DNA from: Pithys albifrons albifrons
Taxonomy: Eukaryota; Chordata; Aves; Passeriformes; Thamnophilidae
Assembly: GCF_047495875.1 (NCBI RefSeq)
Contig: NC_092464.1
Span: 23,840,865 to 23,904,864 of the forward strand
Reading direction: 5' to 3'
Length of the DNA stretch: 64,000 nucleotides
In this document: piece by piece, positions 23,713 through 36,100 of the stretch
How positions within the stretch are numbered: position 1 is the first letter of the stretch
Layout of the letters: each line of letters begins with the position of its first letter
Position numbers and translations under genes: made by a program
The notes under the pieces: model-generated
What the model saw: the letters and a program-made list of their open reading frames with translations, nothing else
Told to the model about the DNA's origin: nothing
Databases searched by the model: none

Positions 23713-26700
23713 TCTATAAGTTTAGGCTTCTTTGCAAGGGGAAAATGGGCATGCAGTGGGACACAAGATGTAAGTCTGTCCATCCAGGTCTCTTTTCTAC
23801 ACAGACTCAACCTGTGACCATGATATACACTGGATTAAAGCTGATACAGTAGCTCACTAGCAGTGGCTGCCTTTCCAGGTTTTAAACGACAAGACTGAAT
23901 TAATGGAAAAATGGTGTTAATCATCTTTGCATTCTTTTGCTGATCCATATCACTTTGGAGATTCATCACTGCCAGATTTTCAGTCTTCTCAGAACAGGTA
24001 CAGAGCTTTGACTATACACACTTCAACAAAAACTCAACCTGTGACTGGGTATTTAGTAATGAACAGGGCCAAAATCAAGTGGGCTAAACAACAACATTCA
24101 GTTTCTAACCAGAGACAAACAAGTTCTTTCACAAAGAGCATCATATTGAAACTTAGCAAGAGGAGTTGCACGAAAGACTGATGATACTCAAACTGGGCAC
24201 TATACCTTACTGGGAAGGAACACTATATAGTCACAGCAGCAGTTAACACGCTTCAAGGTGGCTCAGTCTTTATTACTAACAAAGAAAGCACCAGGGCACA
24301 GATCCGCTGCTATCACATGATTGTCCATACTGCTAAATATGAGCCCAGTATCTGGTACAGTTTTGGACATCCCTTCAACACATTCCCCGGCAAGTTCTCT
24401 GTATGCCTCACAGGTGGACATAGGCCAAGGACCAACCCCCATAGGCAGTTTGAATGCAGCCACCAGGGTTTTGAGGACAGGAGAGTTCAGTGCTGTGGGA
24501 AGGAGCCATGCCCTTTCAGTTGGTCAGAGGAAAACCAGGATATAGTTTATTTCCTAGTACAGATATAACAACAAATACCTTTGGCATTGGAGCCAATGAA
24601 TTCTGAAGGTCTTTGCTTACAAACAGGAGAATCCCATATATCTAAAATAAATGTAATTATATTCCACTTAAACAGCAAGCCATGGTAAACCTCAATTTGT
24701 TTGATGTGGTTGCATTCAGTCAATTTCCTAAAACTTTAACTATTTTTTTGAAGTACATCCAGGATTCTTTGCTCTGGAAATCTCAGAGGATCAATCTCCC
24801 TGAGGAGATTTTCAGCACACCTTCATTCAGACTGGGCAGGCATGTCTTTCATGCTGTGTTTTGATATTTCCCCATCCTCTGGCTGAATGCAAGAAGTAGA
24901 AAAGCTGCTCAGAACTTAATTTAAAAGGTAAACTGAGCTCTTTTGAATTTCAAAAAGTCTCAGGATGGATCTTCTTTTATCAGAGCCATCTTACCCATCT
25001 CTAATGCAGGAGAAATGCAGGGGTTCAGATCAAAACTTTTTGATCTGTCTTCAGATGTTCTCAAATTTTGGGATATTTGGATCTCACATTTTGGTGTGGG
25101 CCCATCCATGATCTCCAATGCCCATGTCCTAGCTGTTTATTCTCCTACATTTACATTTCTTCTTACAGCTTCCCTCTCCCTCTATTGTTCTTCCAAGATT
25201 AAGGCTTTATTATTATTATTATAAACATAATTCCTATAAAAGATAAGAAGCTTCACAGTGTATCTTTATAAATCCTCGTTAAGACAGCATTTCGAAAGCA
25301 GACAGGGAAAGAGATTTATAAAGAGCAAAAGAGGACAGTTTCAGATCAGCACAGCAGGGCCAGAATTTCCTACTCTCTCTGAATCTGTTTACAAAGCAGG
25401 GTGAGTTAAAAATTGCCCTGCATGTGAACCCCCTTGGTGAGGCTGAGGCTAGATTATATCATTTAGTATGGCCAATATTATAATCTTGCTGTGCATTGTA
25501 TTTTGTCTTGTGTGAAGACCCTTGTATACACAAAATTATTTGTGGCTTTAATACCCTCTTATTGAAGCATGAGTATAGCTTGTGGATTCAAAGAGAGGAG
25601 AGCTTTTACCTCGGGAAAGGGAAACTCGGATGCCAGAATGTGTGCTGGTGTTTGCTATCCCAGGACTCTGAGGTTAGAAAAGCAGGTTCTAATGGGCAAA
25701 AGGAATGTACAATATACAGAAAGCCAACAATTCAATGTTGACTTATTTACAATCTTAACAGTCTTATCAAGGAATTATTGTTTGTGCAGTTATAGTGATC
25801 CTACACAGTTCAAATTGTATACCACTATTGAAGTGATAGATATACAAATTATATAGTGTTTATTCCCTTCTCTGGTCCTCCCACTGCCTCTTGGTGTCCA
25901 AAAGCTGATGACATCCATTTATGTGGGGCACAGAGAGGGCTACTGTGAGTCTTAAGTATCCCAAGTCTTTTCCTAGGAGGAGTATGATGTCGGTGCTGCA
26001 GGTTTCTTTCTCCTCCTCTGATATTCGCTAGGGGCATTTTTATGTTTGCTGATATGCTGTGCACTTTGTTCTTTCATCATCAGTTTGCAGATCCATGTTA
26101 TATCTCCATGTACTCTCTGTATACGATGTGTTTTGCATGCATAGGATATTTTTTGGTACTCATGGTTATCCCTGAGATTGGTTTACATGAGGTCCAAGGT
26201 TGCATTTGTTTGCTGAACACTAACTGTCCCCAATTTATAGTCCTCAGGTCTCCTGTATTTGCTCTTGCTTAACAGGTGTCACACCTCAGAGTTGTTCCAA
26301 GTTAAGGAAAAGCTAAAACCAAGCAGGTAATGCCCCTACCTTGTCACACGCCGTCAAGAGGTAACTGCTGTTACAAGCTGAATCAAATCTCCAGGTGGGC
26401 CAAGACAAGACCAGAAAAACTAGAAGAGACTTGCAGTGGTAGCCTAATGCAAAGCCATACCTGCTACAAGTAATGGAAATAAAATACCATGAAAAAATGA
26501 AAAAAAATGAAAAAAAAAAGGCTACCCATGATTTTTTTCTCTGTCTGGGCTCTACCACTTTTTCTCAGTTTGACTTCCTATGAGATCCTGGAGGGGTTTC
26601 TTCATCCTTCTGAAACCACGAAACAGAAATAAAATATACTGTCAGATTATTACAGTGGAATGGCCAAAGTGATAGAAATGAACCAATCATTGTTATTGTT

Positions 26701-28220
26701 CAAATTAGAATCTCTGATTTGGTGGAACCAAACAAGTCAAATCTAAAGAACTATATTTTTCTGGGAAAGATTCCAGAAGACTTAGGAAAACCTGATCTGT
26801 AAAGCTTTTGACAATCAAGTAAAGGAAATATTTATTGTCTACAAGATATGAATGCTGAGAAGCACCAGTATGGTGAAATATCTTAAAGTGATTCATGCTA
26901 TCCTATATTCAATTTTTCTTAAGGCTGGAAACATAATCATCTAACTCAAAATGGGAGGATACCTTTTAGATACATAAACAGATAAAAACTAATTTCATTA
27001 TTAAAGTACTGAGAAAATTAAATCATTCTCAGAGGCTAGATGAACACTGATAAAGCCTATTTATTCTGGACTGAGCTTGTGGGGCAAAATACTTTCTGAT
27101 GTTCACCAGAAGCAAAGATTACGGCGAGAATAACGTATTAAAATCTAAATTAATCCTGCTTATTGACTGATCTTGGGAGAATATGCCTAATTTATTACTT
27201 TTTATATTACTTGGATTCCTTTAGGATGAGCTACTCCCCAATTTATTTTCATTGGCTAACTGTACAGGAAAAGGAGCCATTAAATATGAATGGGGATTAT
27301 TTTGTTTTGAAAAAGTATTGCAAAAAATTCACATGCAGCCAGTGCTGTTTAAATTGTATGCTTTTTCATACTGCAAGGAAGAGAGAATATTTGGAGTACA
27401 GATACTAAAACATAAAAATGCAAATAAGATGCATTGTATTGTTTCCTAGCAGACAGCTATTGTAATCTGAGTTTTTCTCTGTTTCTGAAGCCACTCTCCA
27501 CAGAACATATGCAGCACAGACTGGAAGAGTGGTGCTGGTACAGGAGGAGGGAATCTGTTCCCAACACTCATATTCACAAAATAGAAAAATGGGGAATAAT
27601 AGAAAATATTTTACTGTAAAGTCTTAAAGGGTAACTTAACCAGGGGGTGTTACTTAATATAACCCTTGAGGCTGACCTAGTTTTTAGTAAGGGCTTGTGG
27701 CCCTGGCTGTAGATTGGCACCCTACCATGTTTAACACTGTGCTCATAATGCAGTCTTAAGAAAGACACTTTGCTAGTTTAAAAAAAAATGAAAAAGAGCG
27801 GAGAAAAAAGAGAGGGAAAAAAAACACACAAAAAAGGAAGCACTTAATAAAAGAATAATAAAATAAATAACAAAAATGCAGTTCCTGACCCAGACAGTCT
27901 TTCTGTGAAAGTGTTGCTCCTGTCTGAACTCACCTCTTCTCCTATTGCCTTTGTGTGTTTCGCTTTCATGGAATCTGGAGGCCCTTACTCTGTCCCTCTG
28001 TCACAAGGCAGCACCTCCCTAATATATTGATGTGCTTATCTTATTTGTGTTGTACTGGATTCTGCAAGGTCTTTTAAGGGGATGAGCACTTCAATCTTAT
28101 TTATTCTCCAATATCAAACATAGACAGAGGTGTACTCTCAGACCAGTATGAGAGACTCAGGTGGTCAGCAATCTAGTTGTCTACTGTCTAGTTTTCTATT
28201 TCGCTAGTAGATTTATGCTC
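23713..28220. other. Noncoding, no gene seen; scattered A-rich and TTA runs
   Basis: Contains a short (TTA)n run at 25206-25222, repeated A-runs with TG spacers at about 26488-26520, and a 60-base A/G-rich tract at 27778-27840. Frames such as plus 24317-24568 and minus 26313-26558 lack recognisable domains. No exon could be supported. Confidence 0.65.
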
Positions 28221-28294
28221 TTCTATCTTTATTATAAACCATCACTGTTAGTTTAGCAGTGAGAAGCCATTAGACAACTGCTTTGTATCTTTGT
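28221..28294. repeat. Direct repeat pair X, copy 1 (74 bp)
   Basis: Matches 29053-29126 at about 67 of 74 positions without a gap. It starts TTCTATCTTTATTA and ends CTGCTTTGTATCTTTGT. I do not recognise the family. The level of divergence suggests two old insertions of one repeat or an old local duplication. Confidence 0.8.
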
Positions 28295-29052
28295 TCTTTG
28301 ATAAAACTTTTATGGAAACCCCATGAAATTTGGCCATCTTTTGTATTATCTGCCTAGTGACTGCCTAGGAAGGAACAAAGACTTCTTACTGGATTTGCTT
28401 ACTGTTCCTGACTACTGTCTGTAAATACTAACAATTCAAGTCAACATGAACATAGGCATGAAAAGGGAAAATCTTTGGCTGAATTTGGTCTGATGAATTA
28501 CATGTTTCCCATTCCAAAACAAAATTCATTGCCTTTTACAGAGTCTTTGCACAATGCACAGTGTGTTCCTCTCTAAGTTCAATTTAAGCATGGAATGAAC
28601 CAACACTTTGCCTGCAGTAAGAGACGTGCTTTGTCATACAGTCCCTTCTCCTCATACTATGTCCTCAAGCGGAGACCAAACTAACCTACATGTGACAGGT
28701 AGGTATGGACTAAGTCTAAGTTGTTTGGGGGTTTTTTTTAGTCATAGGAGTTTCTTTCCTGGGAAGATGTGATCACTGTCCAGGTTGTAACATTAGCTTG
28801 GGGCTACTGTGGCAGACAGGACTGTACCAGGGATTAAATCCTTTCCTGACAAATGATGGCCAGCTCAGGGCATAGCTCTGTGAGCCCTGTATGAAGGAGC
28901 AATTTGCATCCTGAAGATTAACAGCTCAGTGTTGTCTTCCATTCCAGGTCAGAGTTCACTTCTTCATCTTTCTGGGATAGAAGACCAGAGGTTTGAAAAT
29001 GCTCAGGTACACAGTACCTAAACCCTAGAAGTGCTGATGGGATGGAAGGTTC
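28295..29052. other. Noncoding spacer between direct repeat copies
   Basis: About 760 bases with no gene. Sequence outside the 74-bp cores does not align between the two copies, so the repeats are not the ends of one obvious element. Confidence 0.6.
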
Positions 29053-29126
29053 TTCTACCTTTATTACAAATCATCTCTGATAGTTTAGCAGTGAGGAGTC
29101 ATTAGACAACTGCTTTGTATCTTTGT
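29053..29126. repeat. Direct repeat pair X, copy 2 (74 bp)
   Basis: Second copy of the sequence at 28221-28294, same orientation, seven substitutions, five of them transitions. Similarity stops abruptly on both sides. Confidence 0.8.
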
Positions 29127-29296
29127 CTGGCTGTTCTATACATCTTTTCTCTGCATCAAGCTCCATAATGCCTGTTAGTTAAATGAGAAATACTTAAATT
29201 ACAGCACTTGTAAGTGAAATAAGAAAAAATGTTAAAACAGAGGCAAAGAACTCTGAATGTATCCTGTGCCTTACTGGCAGATCCATGGCCTGTATA

Positions 29297-29465
29297 AAAC
29301 CATGGAATAATTTGGGTTAGAAGGGACCTTTAAAGGTCATGTAGTTCAATACCCTTGCAATCAGCCAGTACATCTTTGGTTAGATCAGGTCATTCAGAGT
29401 CCCATCCAACCTGGCTTTGGATGTTTCCAGGGTTGGGGCATCTACTACCTCTCTGCATCTCTCTT
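29297..29465 (-). mobile_element. CR1 LINE 3'-end remnant
   Basis: The phrases TTTGGGTTAGAAGGGACCTT, CCCATCCAACCTGGCTTTGG and GGGTTGGGGCATCTACTACC are the reverse complement of the avian CR1 3' untranslated region and ORF2 end. The plus strand opens with the tail, so the element reads on minus and is cut off 5' near 29465, as is usual for 5'-truncated CR1 copies. It has many substitutions and is old. Confidence 0.85.
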
Positions 29466-31150
29466 TGAATAGTCAAAGATGCAGATAGTAGGGAAGGAGT
29501 AGAAACGTGGACCAGGCATAAAGGGATCCTTCTCTAAGTATGTCCTTCCAGCTTCTGGCAATGTGCAATTCAGTGAATTTCTCAGGCAGAGATGATGGAC
29601 TTTTTTCTTTCATTAATTTGACTCCATGCTTTCCTGAACACATCCGTGCCCAGGTCCTCTGCAGTAACAAGTTGAATGGGGTTAATTATACATTTGGTAC
29701 AATGATCAAGGCATGGAAACTTCTGGAATCAAAGGCCATGGTTACAGCAGAGGTAAAGAAAGATGCTTTTTTTTCCTTGACAATGTGTCATATTATATAT
29801 CAATGTGATTGATTACATTTTATTCATACAGGCTTTTATTGCTGAACAGAAAACACCAAATACTGCTATACAGACAATACAATTTGCAGAGGTCTCAAAA
29901 AGACTTGTGTTTTCTCATTCTGTTTAGCAAAGTTGCATAAAACTCAGTTTCTTGTTTCCTTCCCAGAAATGCAATTTCATTTGAGGCATGATAGTTTGGG
30001 AGGTCTTGGTACTGAATAGCCAGCTTCTGTTTGTGTTAAATTTTCTGCAAGACAAGGAAATAAAAATCAGGTTTACAACCATTCATCAGTTAGATTTTGA
30101 TTCTGCAAAATCCAGACTAGCTATTTGAAATTCCGCCTTTATGTTTCCTGCACAGAGTGCTTTTGTCTTTGACCTATTTAAAATAAAAATCCCGCATATA
30201 AGCATTCAAACATAAAATCTGCTCTTGACTCCAAATTCACACAAAATCTATCCACACCATACTACAGACTCACTGTTATGATGTTTAAGCATCATAACAT
30301 GATTATAATAAAGCTGTTGAGGTTTGGGGTCAAGGTTCCCCAATGTTCTTGTTTTAACGAATGATCTTTGCAGCATTAAACTATCTTTAGAATTAAATCC
30401 TTCAATTAAATCAACAATTTGGATTTGCCCTCTGGAGTGATAAACAACAAAAAATATGTGTTTTTTCTCTGTTCACAGCAAGAAGATTAGAAAGAGAGAT
30501 GGAGCAACAATAAACACTGTTGAAAGGTCATTTTGATAAAAGCCCTAGTTGCAGTTTTATTCTAAGTTTTACTCTGATTGGCAGTTTTGTGCTCTGTCTT
30601 ACCAATTATTGGAAGCATTGCCTACAAAGTAGAGGTTGCACAAGAACTTTTCCCACACTCATTTCTACCATTCTGGTTCAGAGAACTTCATTATTCATTC
30701 CCTAACTCAGTTGTGCCATGGAGCTGTGTTTTTACCATCCTCAAAGCAATTTCAAGATTTTCCCAGAAACTAAAGTACTTAGAAGCTTATTGTTTATTGG
30801 AGACCTACTCTACAGAGTGCAACAGAAAGGAGGATAGCAGAAGGAATATGTTCTGCTTCCTGAACAGACTCACTGGTCCACCTACTGTCCTCACTGGTTA
30901 TTATAGTGCAAAGATACTTTTATTAACATAATGATATTAAATGGACCTGATGCAATTTAACACATTTATGAGAGTCTTTCATGTCTCACTGTAGGAGGTT
31001 GGTATTTAAACCCTAGTCCTCAACGAACCTGAAAGCATTAATAATCCCCTTCTCTTTGGCCCATATGCAGGCTCATTACAGTTGCTCTTTATAGTTATCT
31101 ATTTTCTCTTAGGCCTTATGCAGAAAAGAATCTCTATGAAGGAAAAAGCT
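29466..31150. other. Noncoding, no gene seen
   Basis: No exon or named repeat. A good 3' splice acceptor-like string (TTTTTTCTCTGTTCACAG) ends at 30479, but no plausible exon follows it. The 117-codon plus frame at 30578-30931 has no domain. Confidence 0.6.
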
Positions 31151-31210
31151 TAAGCGCTTGATTAACTTTAAATACATTGAAGTCAGCGCTCAAAGTTAAG
31201 CAGGTGCTTA
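31151..31210. repeat. Palindromic fragment of an ancient interspersed repeat
   Basis: The arms 31151-31169 and 31192-31210 pair as inverted repeats at 16 of 19 positions around ACATTGAAGTCA. The phrases TTAACTTTAA, CATTGAAGTCA and AAAGTTAAGC, then GCAGGGCCT just outside, recall a repeat common in turtle and crocodile genomes. The family is named from general resemblance only. Confidence 0.45.
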
Positions 31211-31696
31211 ATGCTTTCATGAAGCAGGGCCTCACAGCCTAGGATTTCTGTCTCTGTATTGGTTCAAAAAATAATGCTCTAAGGTTTGATTCTATGCTCA
31301 ACTTCACTGATACAAATCAGGAGAACTCCATTTAGATTGAAGAACTTTGTCTGTCTCTGCCTTGTATCTTACAGAGCCATCTAGAAAAATAGTTGTCAAA
31401 CATTAACAGTGGAGAATAGCAGTGTAAATAAACTTTGCACTTGCTTCTGTCACAGTCATAGAAGATACATCAGAAGGAAACTGCAACTCTGAGCTGTGGG
31501 TGGAATATCAGCATAAAAAATGGAGAGTAGGATCAGGCTGAAGTGACTCCACTTGACCTGACCACATGAATTCCCTCCATACCATTGCAATGAGGTTGGT
31601 AGAAGGGGGCTAAGCAGAGGCAACAGGTCTGGTGCTGTAGATCAAACCGACATCCATGAAATGCTATCTGGCCTTGCTGGGCAAGACCTGAAATCC
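31211..31696. other. Noncoding spacer, no gene seen
   Basis: Nothing recognisable between the palindromic fragment and the first copy of direct repeat pair Y. Confidence 0.6.
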
Positions 31697-31810
31697 TAGA
31701 CCTTAGTCATTTACCTGTTGCCAGTGACATTGGCTTTGTAATTGTAGATATGCATTCCAGAGTTTCAGCTTATCTTCAGTCTTTATTGTTGATGTTTAGT
31801 GTATGATGTG
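31697..31810. repeat. Direct repeat pair Y, copy 1 (114 bp)
   Basis: Aligns to 32139-32259 with about nine substitutions and one 7-bp length difference. It starts TAGACCTTAGTCATTTACCT and ends GATGTTTAGTGTATGATGTG. It is not related to pair X upstream. No family recognised. Confidence 0.85.
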
Positions 31811-32138
31811 TCGTCCTTAGATACCTCAACAGTCAGACCTCACTGCGGGCCAGTGTGCATGGGAAAGGAGGTATGTGAAGAATACTTCCCCTGCCCTCTT
31901 GCCCTCTAGTTACTATATTCCTCTCTTTCAAGAACGAGGAGGACCTTTGTGCTTCAAGGGGACAATACTTAAAATCCTGCCTAGATCCAGTTCCTTTCTC
32001 CAAGTATGTGATAGATAAAACCCAGGCAGAACTCATCTCAACAGCTTCTTAAATCTGCTTTCATGAGTGACAAGAAATATCCTTATATCACCTAACTTGT
32101 TTGTATTTTCCCAGTTTCTGGGGAAAAAAAAATCAAGT
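31811..32138. other. Noncoding spacer between repeat pair Y copies
   Basis: 328 bases with no gene. The 67-codon minus frame at 31833-32036 has no recognisable content. The flanks of the two copies do not match, so this does not look like LTRs around an internal region. Confidence 0.6.
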
Positions 32139-32259
32139 TAGACCTTAGTCATTTACCTGGTGCCAGCGATGTTGGCTTTGTAATTGTAGATATGTATTTC
32201 AGAGTTTCAGCTGCCTCTCTACCTTCAGTCTTTATTATTGATGTTTAGTGTATGATATG
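32139..32259. repeat. Direct repeat pair Y, copy 2 (121 bp)
   Basis: Second copy of 31697-31810 in the same orientation, 442 bases downstream, with an extra GCCTCTC in its middle. Confidence 0.85.
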
Positions 32260-32853
32260 AAAAGGATTTCAGGCACATTTCATACACTTATAGTGTAACT
32301 ACGTAGTAACAAGGGCAAATTCACAGTCTCCTTTTTTAATCTTCTGTGTTTTGGTTTGTGGCAAACGAGATGAATATTCACCAAGGACACCTTAACCTGC
32401 AGCATGGATGGCCTGAAGTCATGGAGCCAGCTTCTTAACCACCATCAAACACTATTTCACAGCATCAACCATCTGTCCCAATTAGAAGCTAGCATCACCT
32501 GTCACTGATAAAATGGAATTTAAGAGCATCAATTTGCAGGGTAAACTAAAGGACAATGAGACCACACTGGAGTGAGGTCTTGGGGATTATTCTAAGGCTA
32601 GGATTATTCTCAGGACCAGCCAGGTACAGCATAGGTACTACCTGTAGAGACACAGGTTTCACGTAGATGTAGTCCCTGAGAGCAGAGAATATGGCATACA
32701 AAATGCAGAGCTACCATTATCACTGCCTATGCACAGCACATGCATTTCTTACAGCTAGAAATAGTTAACAGACATAGAATGAGCACATGGAGAGCTGGTA
32801 GATATGCCCAATTGAATGAATCAGTTTATATATTTAATCCTTCTTAAACAGGT
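32260..32853. other. Noncoding; ATTAAA for the minus-strand candidate exon
   Basis: No gene is seen on plus. On minus, ATTAAA at 32838-32833 lies about 15 bases past the stop codon of the candidate exon at 32854-33126. It could serve as a polyadenylation signal, though such a spacing would make a very short 3' untranslated region. Confidence 0.4.
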
Positions 32854-33126
32854 TTATCCTCCAAAGAGTTTCTCATTTCTTCTTCTTTTCCGTGATTTAG
32901 CAGCCAGCAATCTTACAGCCCTACTGTGCTTAGAAGGGGGCTCCAATTTTTTTATTTCTAACAAGGTTTCCAGCAGATTTTGAATGTCATACAAGTATTC
33001 TATTTGCACATTAACTTCTTTCAGAGTGAACACATCCAGAGCTAAATTATTATTCTTGAGATCCATAAAGGTAAAAGAGCCATCACTCCCTGTTCCATGG
33101 CAGGTAGTATCAGACCTGGGCAAGGT
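32854..33126 (-). CDS. Candidate terminal coding exon or pseudogene, unidentified
   Basis: A frame of 91 codons runs on minus from a stop at 33129-33127 to TAA at 32856-32854. Its composition is more protein-like than that of other frames here: few Cys or Trp, a likely amphipathic helix (VQIEYLYDIQNLLETLLEIK), then PPSKHSRAV and a very basic end, AAKSRKRRRNEKLFGG, like a nuclear localisation or proprotein-cleavage signal. A possible acceptor CCTTGCCCAG ends at 33116, giving an exon from 33115. An internal ATG at 33066-33064 would give 70 residues. I do not recognise the protein and see no partner exon, so it may be a last exon, a decayed pseudogene, or chance. Confidence 0.3.
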   Translation of the reverse strand, partial: TLPRSDTTCHGTGSDGSFTFMDLKNNNLALDVFTLKEVNVQIEYLYDIQNLLETLLEIKKLEPPSKHSRAVRLLAAKSRKRRRNEKLFGG

Positions 33127-36100
33127 TTAACAGGCGTTTTTCTTCTGAACACCTACATTTGAGAAACATTTAAATATTTAATTCTCTTATTCCCTGCCAA
33201 GGAGACTTACCCACCCTTGCCACTGGGTAGGAGACCTAAAGCCAGATATACACAAACTATCCAAAATTTTACATGTGCATTTTTCAGGCAGCTACAGTGA
33301 AAGCAGCTGAGCTTGGATCTCTCAAGTCTATGGATCTGGCTTCTTTGAAAACCTAGGACTCTATGAGACAAGTCTGAACTGAGAATGGCTGTGAAAATCC
33401 AACATTCTGCCAGGTAACAAGATCTGTTGTTGAGCATTTTGGGACAAAGAACTGAAAAGGAACAGTATTGCAGCTGCCAGAAAAAAACAGGATTATGTTC
33501 ATTAATAATTCTCAATAAAGTCATGGAAGACAGGAGACTGCTGTAATCCTGATAAAGAAATGGAATACTTATTCTTTGACCATGCTTCTTGTGAAACAAA
33601 TTTTAATGTGAAATTCTGTATCTGGTAACATTTTATATACAAGCTGATTCAGTTTTCTGTGTAGACATGCAGCATGCTACTGAAGAAGCAGCAAACACCA
33701 ACAAAGATTATTTCAATCTGCAGTCTGAAGCAGTTGGTCCCACTGCTTGATGAGCTCATACTACTGATGAAAATGAACACCATATAACACTGCCTTGTAA
33801 AAGCTTTGCATGGCACATTCATCCAAAAACAACAACCAAAAATTTGGCATGATTTCTGGCATGTGTAACATCATAATCAGTCTTTTAGCTCAGACATGAA
33901 CATATCCATTAGATAATGCATATCCATTTGACATATGTTCATATGTTCATGAAAAGATACAGGCTATATACTGATTGGAAATTATTATACAATAAAATCT
34001 GATACTTATTTATACTGACCTTTGCTATTTTCTTGCAAAAACAGCAATTATCCTTCCAACACAGAGGCATGTCTGGTATGATAATTGTCCATGAGATTTC
34101 AGTATATTCATTAAATAATTTTGTATAATTTTAAACACGTTTGACATACTTGGCAATATGTTGGATGATATAAATCAACCACAAAATTCTTCACCAGAAT
34201 TTCTGAGACACCACAGGAATCATCCCGGCACAACTGACATCCTCGGCCACCTGAAGAGATGCGCCAAATTTTACAGCACAAGCAACTCTACAGTGATACC
34301 TATTGCTAACTTCCAACAACGTATTTTTGGCCAAAAACAACCCTAAACCCAAACCACAACAAAGCTAAAAAAGAGCACTCTACTTTGAGAACTGAGGGGG
34401 GAAAAGAGGAAAAACACCCCAAAAACCCAAACCAGAAGAGAGGCTGAGAACTTAACTGCAAAGTTATCTAAGAATCACAACAAAATGTCAAAGTCACTAT
34501 AGTGATAACAATGGTAAAAAAGGTATCAGCTGGAAAAAAACCCAATTCTTAGAGGACAAAAAGAAGATAGTATAAGAATACTTTCATCTCCCTTGAATCA
34601 AAATTATGCTCAGATCTGGATTTGTTAACAGTAGCTGCAATAGACAACCCTGTTTCACATGAGATGTATATATATCAAAAGATACTGGATGAACCAAAAA
34701 GCAAGTATGAACTAGCTGTTCTTAAAGACACAACCATGTAATTCCTGAGCTTCTCACCTTCATCATCATGTCCATACATACATCTTTCCACTGACCAAAC
34801 TTGGATTTGATCTGCAGAGACAAGAAATGATTGCAGAACACTTACAGGAGTTACAGATTTACCACTATTGCGTGGGGTTTTCCAATTTACTCATTCAGAC
34901 CTCTAACACAATGCAATTTAGGTAACTGATGTGCCAGTTTAACTACTTACACTCCTCATAGAGGTGACAGGAATGATAATTTTCTCTATAAACATGCAGG
35001 TGAAGACACTGTTAGATTAGGTTAGGTGCTTCCCTCTTTCCATTGACTATATTAGAATCAAGTAGCCTCCAGTTATTAATCCAGTCCCATTAATTTAGTA
35101 TTTCACTTCATAGGAAAGGAAAAACATTTAATACTTTTATCTGCTCCATTTATAACAAATGAAACATGGTTTCAGTAGATTTTCTCACTATGTCTGAAGA
35201 GGAAAAATACTTCATTTCACCTACTAATTGGTTAGAGTACTTACACCACAAATGAAAGCCAACCTGCTCTCACACTCACTGACTCCACATTTCTTTGTCC
35301 AAAAAGATTTCTCTAGTTGTCAGGACACGGGGAATTTGTAATGTTCCATATGACCTGCTAAAGCAGAGCCACTGGCAGACAGGCCAGCCATAGTTACAAG
35401 ACCAGAGGCAGAGGCACTAGCATGTACCCTGATGCTGCTGAGACTTCAGCACAGCAAAGAATTTAATCCCTTTTCATGGAATAGCTTTAAATTTTGTAAC
35501 AAAAAACTACTATAAGAAATACATAATAGAAATACCCTATATGGAGTGTCTTTATATATGCTATAGGTAGCATGATAGTTCTCCTGTCTCAGACTACAGC
35601 AGAAATAAATCCAAATTAAATTAATTCTTCATTCTTTCCAGGTAAGTCCAAGAATGCACCTTTAAAATTATCACACCATAATCACTCTGAGCTTGATATG
35701 GTGGATGGTGCCACCCTTTGCAATAAAATGCAAACAACCAAAGCAAGTGTTTGCAAAGCTTAAGGCACCCGCTTTATGTCAAGGGTGCTGTAAATGGAAA
35801 ACTGAATCAATTATTTTCTTTTGATTTGAGGAAAAATGAAAACTTAATTGAGTAAAACACTTTGAGAAAAATGACCCACCTATATCAGTACTTCATTTTA
35901 TAATCTTTATCTGTAATAAAAACAACATAAATGAGCGAGATCACTTAGTTTTCACCTATTCCAGGGAAATCAGAGCAATTTAATGAGAACTGTTGTCCAT
36001 TATCAAGCATTTATTATCAAGGGTACAGAAGGAACTTATGAAAACTTTTGAACTGTCAAAACTTTGAGTCCAGTATTTCATATTCTTCCAGAATTAATTC

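Noticed and set aside
33207..33599. 130-codon minus frame just upstream of the candidate exon
   Set aside because: Cys, Leu and Ser-rich residue pattern typical of noncoding DNA, without a domain. It is not in frame continuity with the exon candidate.
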